From Skeletonema tropicum (Eukaryota; Bacillariophyta; Thalassiosirophyceae; Thalassiosirales; Thalassiosiraceae): 64,000 nt of DNA. The notes below the pieces were generated by a model that did no database searches, had not been told where the DNA came from, and was given only the letters and a program-made list of their open reading frames with translations. Positions 55,001-64,000 of this stretch are shown here, piece by piece (positions within the stretch are counted from its first letter, which is position 1; each line of letters begins with the position of its first letter). Location: positions 2,728,001 through 2,792,000 of the forward strand of contig CM074127.1 in assembly GCA_037178625.1 (NCBI GenBank), written 5' to 3'. Made by a program: the position numbers and the translations under genes.

Positions 55001-58000
55001 CCCAATTGGACCTCTAAGATTAGCTTTGACGTTTTCAAGTTGCTTCTTTGTATGCTACCCGACTGCGCAGTGCAAATGTGCTTGTATAGTATCGCCGCCA
55101 GGTATAATGGGCCACTAGAAGCGGCTCATGCGAGTATTGACGACGATATGTACGATTTGGCTTTATGTGGTGCTGTGGGCCAGCCTCAATTGGACTTCAT
55201 CAGGACATCTACGAAGCTGTAGCTTTGGCTTTACCGGCGCCATCCGTCTGCGCAGTGCAAATGTGCTTGTATAGTATCGCCGCCAGGTATAATGGGCCAC
55301 TAGAAGCGGCTCATGCGAGTATTGAAGACGATATGTACGATTTGGCTTTATGTGGTGCTGCGGGCAAGACCAAATAAATCATGGACCTCTCAGATCGGCT
55401 ATGACAATTAGAAGCTGCTTCTATGTATGCTACCCGACTGCGCAGTGCAAATGTGCTTGTATAGTATCGCCGCCAGGTATAATGGGCCACTAGAAGCGGC
55501 TCATGCGAGTATTGACGACGATATGTACGATTTGGCTTCATGTGGTGCTACGGGCCAGCCCCAATTAGACTTCATCAGGACATTTAAGAAGCTGAAGCTT
55601 TGGCTTTACAGGCGCCATCCGTCTGCGCAGTGCAAATGTGCTTGTATAGTATCGCCGCCAGGTATAATGGGCCACTAGAAGCGGCTCATGCGAGTATTGA
55701 CGACGATATGTACGATTTGGCTTTATGTGGTGCTGCGGGCCAGCCCCAATTGGACTTCATCAGGACATCTACGAAGCTGTAGCTTTGGCTTTACCGGCGA
55801 CACCCGTCTGCGCAGTGCAAATGTGCTTGTATAGTATCGCCGCCAGGTATAATGGGCCACTAGAAGCGGCTCATGCGAGTATTGACGACGATATGTACGA
55901 TTTGGCTTCATGTGGTGTTACGAGCCAGCCCCAATTGGACCTCTAAGATTAGCTTTGACGTTTTCAAGTTGCTTCTTTGTATGCTACCCGACTGCGCAGT
56001 GCAAATGTGCTTGTATAGTATCGCCGCCAGGTATAATGGGCCACTAGAAGCGGCTCATGCGAGTATTGACGACGATATGTACGATTTGGCTTTATGTGGT
56101 GCTGTGGGCCAGCCTCAATTGGACTTCATCAGGACATCTACGAAGCTGTAGCTTTGGCTTTACAGGCGCCATCCGTCTGCGCAGTGCAAATGTGCTTGTA
56201 TAGTATCGCCGCCAGGTATAATGGGCCACTAGAAGCGGCTCATGCGAGTATTGAAGACGATATGTACGATTTGGCTTTATGTGGTGCTGCGGGCAAGACC
56301 AAATAAATCATGGACCTCTCAGATCGGCTATGACAATTAGAAGCTGCTTCTATGTATGCTACCCGACTGCGCAGTGCAAATGTGCTTGTATAGTATCGCC
56401 GCCAGGTATAATGGGCCACTAGAAGCGGCTCATGCGAGTATTGACGACGATATGTACGATTTGGCTTCATGTGGTGCTGCGGGCCAGCCCCAATTAGACT
56501 TCATCAGGACATTTAAGAAGCTGAAGCTTTGGCTTTACAGGCGCCATCCGTCTGCGCAGTGCAAATGTGCTTGTATAGTATCGCCGCCAGGTATAATGGG
56601 CCACTAGAAGCGGCTCATGCGAGTATTGACGACGATATGTACGATTTGGCTTTATGTGGTGCTGCGGGCCAGCCCCAATTGGACTTCATCAGGACATCTA
56701 CGAAGCTGTAGCTTTGGCTTTACCGGCGACACCCGTCTGCGCAGTGCAAATGTGCTTGTATAGTATCGCCGCCAGGTATAATGGGCCACTAGAAGCGGCT
56801 CATGCGAGTATTGACGACGATATGTACGATTTGGCTTCATGTGGTGCTACGAGCCAGCCCCAATTGGACCTCTAAGATTAGCTTTGACGTTTTCAAGTTG
56901 CTTCTTTGTATGCTACCCGACTGCGCAGTGCAAATGTGCTTGTATAGTATCGCCGCCAGGTATAATGGGCCACTAGAAGCGGCTCATGCGAGTATTGACG
57001 ACGATATGTACGATTTGGCTTTATGTGGTGCTGTGGGCCAGCCTCAATTGGACTTCATCAGGACATCTACGAAGCTGTAGCTTTGGCTTTACAGGCGCCA
57101 TCCGTCTGCGCAGTGCAAATGTGCTTGTATAGTATCGCCGCCAGGTATAATGGGCCACTAGAAGCGGCTCATGCGAGTATTGAAGACGATATGTACGATT
57201 TGGCTTTATGTGGTGCTGCGGGCAAGACCAAATAAATCATGGACCTCTCAGATCGGCTATGACAATTAGAAGCTGCTTCTATGTATGCTACCCGACTGCG
57301 CAGTGCAAATGTGCTTGTATAGTATCGCCGCCAGGTATAATGGGCCACTAGAAGCGGCTCATGCGAGTATTGACGACGATATGTACGATTTGGCTTCATG
57401 TGGTGCTGCGGGCCAGCCCCAATTAGACTTCATCAGGACATTTAAGAAGCTGAAGCTTTGGCTTTACCGGCGCCATCCGTCTGCGCAGTGCAAATGTGCT
57501 TGTATAGTATCGCCGCCAGGTATAATGGGCCACTAGAAGCGGCTCATGCGAGTATTGACGACGATATGTACGATTTGGCTTCATGTGGTGCTGCGGGCCA
57601 GCCCCAATTGGACTTCATCAGGACATCTAAGAAGCTGAAGCTTTGGCTTTACAGGCGCCATCCGTCTGCGCAGTGCAAATGTGCTTGTATAGTATCGCCG
57701 CCAGGTATAATGGGCCACTAGAAGCGGCTCATGCGAGTATTGACGACGATATGTACGATTTGGCTTTATGTGGTGCTGCGGGCCAGCCCCAATTGGACTT
57801 CATCAGGACATCTACGAAGCTGTAGCTTTGGCTTTACCGGCGACACCCGTCTGCGCAGTGCAAATGTGCTTGTATAGTATCGCCGCCAGGTATAATGGGC
57901 CACTAGAAGCGGCTCATGCGAGTATTGACGACGATATGTACGATTTGGCTTCATGTGGTGCTACGAGCCAGCCCCAATTGGACCTCTAAGATTAGCTTTG

Positions 58001-61000
58001 ACGTTTTCAAGTTGCTTCTTTGTATGCTACCCGACTGCGCAGTGCAAATGTGCTTGTATAGTATCGCCGCCAGGTATAATGGGCCACTAGAAGCGGCTCA
58101 TGCGAGTATTGACGACGATATGTACGATTTGGCTTTATGTGGTGCTGTGGGCCAGCCTCAATTGGACTTCATCAGGACATCTACGAAGCTGTAGCTTTGG
58201 CTTTACAGGCGCCATCCGTCTGCGCAGTGCAAATGTGCTTGTATAGTATCGCCGCCAGGTATAATGGGCCACTAGAAGCGGCTCATGCGAGTATTGAAGA
58301 CGATATGTACGATTTGGCTTTATGTGGTGCTGCGGGCAAGACCAAATAAATCATGGACCTCTCAGATCGGCTATGACAATTAGAAGCTGCTTCTATGTAT
58401 GCTACCCGACTGCGCAGTGCAAATGTGCTTGTATAGTATCGCCGCCAGGTATAATGGGCCACTAGAAGCGGCTCATGCGAGTATTGACGACGATATGTAC
58501 GATTTGGCTTCATGTGGTGCTGCGGGCCAGCCCCAATTAGACTTCATCAGGACATTTAAGAAGCTGAAGCTTTGGCTTTACCGGCGCCATCCGTCTGCGC
58601 AGTGCAAATGTGCTTGTATAGTATCGCCGCCAGGTATAATGGGCCACTAGAAGCGGCTCATGCGAGTATTGACGACGATATGTACGATTTGGCTTTATGT
58701 GGTGCTGCGGGCCAGCCCCAATTGGACTTCATCAGGACATCTACGAAGCTGTAGCTTTGGCTTTACCGGCGACACCCGTCTGCGCAGTGCAAATGTGCTT
58801 GTATAGTATCGCCGCCAGGTATAATGGGCCACTAGAAGCGGCTCATGCGAGTATTGACGACGATATGTACGATTTGGCTTCATGTGGTGCTACGAGCCAG
58901 CCCCAATTGGACCTCTAAGATTAGCTTTGACGTTTTCAAGTTGCTTCTTTGTATGCTACCCGACTGCGCAGTGCAAATGTGCTTGTATAGTTTCGCCGCC
59001 AGGTATAATGGGCCACTAGAAGCGGCTCATGCGAGTATTGACGACGATATGTACGATTTGGCTTTATGTGGTGCTGTGGGCCAGCCTCAATTGGACTTCA
59101 TCAGGACATCTACGAAGCTGTAGCTTTGGCTTTACCGGCGCCATCCGTCTGCGCAGTGCAAATGTGCTTGTATAGTATCGCCGCCAGGTATAATGGGCCA
59201 CTAGAAGCGGCTCATGCGAGTATTGAAGACGATATGTACGATTTGGCTTTATGTGGTGCTGCGGGCAAGACCAAATAAATCATGGACCTCTCAGATCGGC
59301 TATGACAATTAGAAGCTGCTTCTATGTATGCTACCCGACTGCGCAGTGCAAATGTGCTTGTATAGTATCGCCGCCAGGTATAATGGGCCACTAGAAGCGG
59401 CTCATGCGAGTATTGACGACGATATGTACGATTTGGCTTTATGTGGTGCTGCGGGCCAGCCCCAATTAGACTTCATCAGGACATTTAAGAAGCTGAAGCT
59501 TTGGCTTTACCGGCGCCATCCGTCTGCGCAGTGCAAATGTGCTTGTATAGTATCGCCGCCAGGTATAATGGGCCACTAGAAGCGGCTCATGCGAGTATTG
59601 ACGACGATATGTACGATTTGGCTTCATGTGGTGCTGCGGGCCAGCCCCAATTGGACTTCATCAGGACATCTAAGAAGCTGAAGCTTTGGCTTTACAGGCG
59701 CCATCCGTCTGCGCAGTGCAAATGTGCTTGTATAGTATCGCCGCCAGGTATAATGGGCCACTAGAAGCGGCTCATGCGAGTATTGACGACGATATGTACG
59801 ATTTGGCTTTATGTGGTGCTGCGGGCCAGCCCCAATTGGACTTCATCAGGACATCTACGAAGCTGTAGCTTTGGCTTTACCGGCGACACCCGTCTGCGCA
59901 GTGCAAATGTGCTTGTATAGTATCGCCGCCAGGTATAATGGGCCACTAGAAGCGGCTCATGCGAGTATTGACGACGATATGTACGATTTGGCTTCATGTG
60001 GTGCTTCGAGCCAGCCCCAATTGGACCTCTAAGATTAGCTTTGACGTTTTCAAGTTGCTTCTTTGTATGCTACCCGACTGCGCAGTGCAAATGTGCTTGT
60101 ATAGTATCGCCGCCAGGTATAATGGGCCACTAGAAGCGGCTCATGCGAGTATTGACGACGATATGTACGATTTGGCTTTATGTGGTGCTGTGGGCCAGCC
60201 TCAATTGGACTTCATCAGGACATCTACGAAGCTGTAGCTTTGGCTTTACCGGCGCCATCCGTCTGCGCAGTGCAAATGTGCTTGTATAGTATCGCCGCCA
60301 GGTATAATGGGCCACTAGAAGCGGCTCATGCGAGTATTGACGACGATATGTACGATTTGGCTTCATGTGGTGCTGCGGGCAAGACCAAATAAATCATGGA
60401 CCTCTCAGATCGGCTATGACAATTAGAAGCTGCTTCTATGTATGCTACCCGACTGCGCAGTGCAAATGTGCTTGTATAGTATCGCCGCCAGGTATAATGG
60501 GCCACTAGAAGCGGCTCATGCGAGTATTGACGACGATATGTACGATTTGGCTTCATGTGGTGCTGCGGGCCAGCCCCAATTAGACTTCATCAGGACATTT
60601 AAGAAGCTGAAGCTTTGGCTTTACCGGCGCCATCCGTCTGCGCAGTGCAAATGTGCTTGTATAGTATCGCCGCCAGGTATAATGGGCCACTAGAAGCGGC
60701 TCATGCGAGTATTGACGACGATATGTACGATTTGGCTTCATGTGGTGCTGCGGGCCAGCCCCAATTGGACTTCATCAGGACATCTAAGAAGCTGAAGCTT
60801 TGGCTTTACAGGCGCCATCCGTCTGCGCAGTGCAAATGTGCTTGTATAGTATCGCCGCCAGGTATAATGGGCCACTAGAAGCGGCTCATGCGAGTATTGA
60901 CGACGATATGTACGATTTGGCTTTATGTGGTGCTGCGGGCCAGCCCCAATTGGACTTCATCAGGACATCTACGAAGCTGTAGCTTTGGCTTTACCGGCGA

Positions 61001-61876
61001 CACCCGTCTGCGCAGTGCAAATGTGCTTGTATAGTATCGCCGCCAGGTATAATGGGCCACTAGAAGCGGCTCATGCGAGTATTGAAGACGATATGTACGA
61101 TTTGGCTTCATGTGGTGCTGCGGGCAAGACCAAATAAATCATGGACCTCTCAGATCGGCTATGACAATTAGAAGCTGCTTCTATGTATGCTACCCGACTG
61201 CGCAGTGCAAATGTGCTTGTATAGTATCGCCGCCAGGTATAATGGGCCACTAGAAGCGGCTCATGCGAGTATTGACGACGATATGTACGATTTGGCTTCA
61301 TGTGGTGCTGCGGGCCAGCCCCAATTAGACTTCATCAGGACATCTAAGAAGCTGTAGCTTTGGCTTTACCGGCGCCATCCGTCTGCGCAGTGCAAATGTG
61401 CTTGTATAGTATCGCCGCCAGGTATAATGGGCCACTAGAAGCGGCTCATGCGAGTATTGACGACGATATGTACGATTTGGCTTTATGTGGTGCTGCGGGC
61501 CAGCCCCAATTGGACCTCTCAGATTAGCTATGACGTTGTAAAGTTGCTTCTTTGTATGCTACCCGACTGCGCAGTGCAAATGTGCTTGTATAGTATCGCC
61601 GCCAGGTATAATGGGCCACTAGAAGCGGCTCATGCGAGTATTGACGACGATATGTACGATTTGGCTTTATGTGGTGCTGTGGGCCAGCCTCAATTGGACT
61701 TCACCAGGACATCGACGAAGCTGTAGCTTTGGCTTTACCGGCGCCATCCGTCTGCGCAGTGCAAATGTGCTTGTATAGTATCGCCGCCAGGTATAATGGG
61801 CCACTAGAAGCGGCTCATGCGAGTATTGACGACGATATGTACGATTTGGCTATATGTGGTGCTGCGGGCCAGCCCT
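49045..61876. repeat. 185-base satellite array with higher-order repeats (~12.8 kb)
   Basis: Counting from the invariant word CTGCGCAG, 68 complete monomers run from 49124 to 61751, with partial units at both ends. Three length classes exist: 185 bases (ends ...TTCATCAGG...CGCCATCCGT), 184 (ends ...CTCTAAGATTAGC...ATGCTACCCGA) and 190 (GGGCAAGACCAAATAAATCATG variant). The 190-base class marks the end of each higher-order unit; its successors start at 50237, 50797, 51911, 53210, 54324, 55438, 56367, 57296, 58410, 59339, 60453 and 61198, giving units of 3, 6, 7, 6, 6, 5, 5, 6, 5, 6 and 4 monomers (560, 1114, 1299, 929 or 745 bases). One 185-base monomer has 96 G+C by my count. Reading frames across monomers are not maintained, since 185 is not a multiple of three, so I do not read it as coding. 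Confidence 0.97.
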
Positions 61877-62589
61877 ATACGTTATGGGTGAATTATGTCT
61901 TCTGGCCATGTTGCAATTGACTTCAACTTTCTTAGGTACCTTACAATAATTTTAATGTTGGTAAATCTTTCCTATCCAGCAGTGCTCTTCTACTTTTTCT
62001 TTATAGGTTCCAAGTATGTTTGGCTACTTGAAGGTGCTCTTGCTCATATTACGACAATAGTTAAGTTTTGGTTGATCGTTGTTCTGCCGGCCTGCCCAAA
62101 TTTGATCTTTAAGATCATGTAAGATGCTTTAGTTCCGCTTCCACACAATCTATCGAACTGAATAGCACGTGATTCATGCCCATATTGATGAAGAAGGATA
62201 TGATTTGGTGAACGCAGTGCTGCTTTCCAGCTGTCCAAGTTGGACCTCATCAGGTCATAAACGGGGGAGCAGCATCGCTTCCACGATGGCAATCCGTCAT
62301 GGTATTACTAATTTGGTCCCTCGCTTTATCGTTCTTAATCTAATGGACCACTAGACACTTTGAAGTGGGTTATGCTGATTGTATTTGGCTTCTTATGGTA
62401 GGATAGGAGTGCGCATCGTTTAATTCATCATTTTCATCTGTTTTGCAAATCTGTTTATGTTATTGATTCCAACGTAGGATCCTTCTCAATCTCCTTCCTC
62501 TCCTTCCTCCCTCCTCTTCTTTCTCCTCTCTCCTCTCTCCCCATCAAGGCTCCCAGCATGCTCTGTTGGTTCCACTTTTTCTTGTGACG
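61877..62589. other. Degenerate satellite monomers and CT-rich promoter
   Basis: Beyond the clean array, three segments still align with the monomer: about 62010-62118 (CCAAGTATGTTTGGCTACTTG against CCAGGTATAATGGGCCACTAG), about 62164-62255 (CATATTGATGAAGAAGGATATG against AGTATTGACGACGATATG) and about 62341-62400 (TAATGGACCACTAGA). They are strongly diverged. A pyrimidine tract of CCT/CTC units (about 62478-62542) then leads to the helicase gene start. Confidence 0.65.
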
Positions 62590-64000
62590 ATGAGCAACAT
62601 GAATAATAACAGAGGCGGTGGCGGTGGTAGGTCTAAGGATAATAGAGGTGGCGGTGGCAGGGGTGGTGGTCGAGGCAGAGGAGGAAGAGGTAGAGGTAGA
62701 GGAAGAGGTAGGTCTGGAGACAACCCATCGAAAAGTAACGACGGTGGAAGAGGAAACAGAAGCCGATCTAATACCCCCAAACACTCTGGCAGCAATAGCT
62801 CGAACCCTTCTAGAACCCGCCAAAGAGCAGCTACTGCACCATCTGCCAAAAAAGATGGAGAGCTAGGTGCGGCATCGCACACAGGTAAGATTTCACAATT
62901 ATGGTACTTGTTTCTTGGTTTGGTCAGGAAGAAGTGATTGCTCATTGTCGTCTTTGTCAATCTTGCATCCATTCAAGTCTCTGAGGAGTATCGCATTCAG
63001 CTGACTCAAGTTCTGATGAATCTGCGCGAGACAGAAAATCAGGACTCCATTACCATGCCTCCAGATCTGACAAATACACAAAGAAAGTTTGTTCACGAAT
63101 TATCAAGGCGATTGGGACTAAAAAGTAAATCTTATGGCAAAGGTGAAGAACGTCGAGTTGTTATCAGTAAAGTTTTAGCTGGAGCGGGGACGAATAATTC
63201 CATGATGGGCAGTATGAGTAACGACCAAAATGGGAAGAGAAGCGATAATGATCTCCCCCTAGCGGAAGATTACAAAAATGTCCCAAGAATTGTCGTTGGC
63301 AAAAGTGGTGAAGATGCACTGAGGCGACATTTGAAGTTATTCCCACCATCACCAGTTGAACAGGCCGAATCGAGAGAAACTGGATCTTCCATGTTACTGA
63401 AAGATGATAGTATGGTTCAAGACAATGGAACTATCAACGAGTTACTGAAAACATTACAAGAGAGCTCCTCTCAACAACAACCAAAAAAGAATACAACGCA
63501 TGAAAGAGTACTGCAGCAGCGCATCTCCAACCATCGAATGGTACAGGACGAGATGAAAGCTAATCCACAATACAAACAAATGATGCAGCAGCGAAAGAAG
63601 CTGCCAGCTTTTGCATATGCGACTGATATCTGTAGCATTGTGAGAAATAGGAATAACAGAGTCATCATTTTGACAGGAGATACAGGGTGCGGCAAGAGCA
63701 CGCAGGTAAGATTTCACAATTATGGTCCTTGTTTCTTGGTTTGGTCAGGAAGAAGTGATTGCTCATAGTCGTCTTTGTCAATCTTGCATCCATTCATCAC
63801 AATACCCGCAGGTCCCACAATTTTTATTAGATGACCCTGAGATTGGCCCAACATGTAACATTATTGTCACCCAGCCAAGAAGAATTTCAGCAATTTCTGT
63901 CGCCGAGCGTGTCGCTCAGGAACGATGTGAGGTTGCAGGGAAGTCCGTCGGATTTTCAGTTAGGCTGGAAAGTAGCATGTCGAAGAAGACTCAATTGTTG
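62590..64000 (+). CDS. R3H-domain DEAH-box RNA helicase, 5' part
   Basis: Exons 62590-62884, 62978-63705 and 63812 onward; the gene runs off the right edge. Residues 1-50 are Gly/Arg-rich (RGG-type, RNA binding). An R3H-like domain lies near 125-165 ([23 protein letters not shown]). The helicase starts with [14 protein letters not shown], Walker [10 protein letters not shown] (near 333-341, cut by intron 2 just after STQ), then [27 protein letters not shown] and [13 protein letters not shown]3H plus DEAH resembles YTHDC2/DHX-type RNA helicases. Both introns (93 and 106 bases) are near-identical in sequence. The DEAH box itself is beyond the window. Confidence 0.88.
62885..62977 (+). repeat. 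Twin intron copy 1 (helicase intron 1)
   Basis: A 93-base GT-AG intron, phase 1. Its first 91 bases match the start of intron 2 with two differences (positions 22 and 62). It ends CATTCAAG. Confidence 0.85.
63706..63811 (+). repeat. Twin intron copy 2 (helicase intron 2)
   Basis: A 106-base GT-AG intron, phase 0. After the 91 shared bases it has 15 extra bases ending in CCGCAG. CGCAGGT spans both splice junctions (63701-63707 and 63807-63813), as a target-site duplication would. Confidence 0.85.

Noticed and set aside
49045..61876. CRISPR array or tandem rRNA, tRNA or snRNA genes
   Set aside because: Whole monomers are repeated, with no spacers between them. GTATAGTATCGCCGCC looks faintly like a tRNA D-arm, but no B box or cloverleaf partner could be found, and no 5S-like control region is present.
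49136..61920. Dozens of 60-92-codon frames repeated along the satellite, on both strands
   Set aside because: The 185-base period is not a multiple of three, so frames shift from monomer to monomer and end at fixed stops (GTAG in CTGTAG, CACTAG). No start context or frame is preserved. They are products of the repeat.

Overview
The window is nuclear DNA of a photosynthetic stramenopile, most likely a centric diatom. Three predicted proteins (starting at 136 minus, 35665 minus and 38737 plus) open with a signal peptide followed by a Phe at the cleavage site (DA|FVPA, NG|FAPA, SA|FVCP). This is the ASAFAP-type presequence used to reach a complex red-lineage plastid. Genes are dense on both strands. 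Introns are short (about 70-150 bases) with GT-AG ends and, in one case, a clear TACTAA branch site. Coiled-coil and MORN proteins and PT-rich linkers fit the same group.

Layout. 1-9.5 kb: a plastid-targeted N-terminus, a 1153-residue coiled-coil protein, a PLC-X-like phosphodiesterase, an ISS1/VAS1-type aminotransferase and a membrane-anchored zinc metalloprotease. 10-16.5 kb: a nucleotide-metabolism cluster. It holds a 3'-truncated ribonucleotide reductase large-subunit copy, an intact small subunit and a dUTPase, with an F-box/nucleotidyltransferase-like gene and a small MORN gene between them. 16.7-21.2 kb: a 1391-residue kinase-remnant/AAA_16/TPR signalling protein. 22-32.8 kb: an 1797-residue coiled-coil/MORN protein, a SMARCAD1/Fun30-type SNF2 remodeller and another coiled-coil protein. 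33-39.5 kb: foldback repeats, a plastid membrane protein, a head-to-head pair of mitochondrial-type paralogues and a second plastid membrane protein. 39.7-48.7 kb: a membrane sulfotransferase, an 1164-residue cell-surface receptor-like protein and a proline dehydrogenase with an EF-hand.

49.0-61.9 kb is a 12.8-kb satellite array of 68 complete ~185-base monomers plus a partial one. It is organised in higher-order repeats of 3-7 monomers. Degraded monomers lie on its right edge, next to an R3H/DEAH-box helicase that runs off the window. That helicase carries two almost identical introns, which look like a recently copied introner-type element.

The strongest leads are the satellite with higher-order structure (unusual for a diatom; a centromere or heterochromatin candidate), the twin introns, and the dNTP-supply cluster with a broken RNR1 copy under an E2F-like site. 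Gene models were built by eye. Each splice chain given keeps the reading frame and matches family expectations where a family is known, but none was checked against transcripts.
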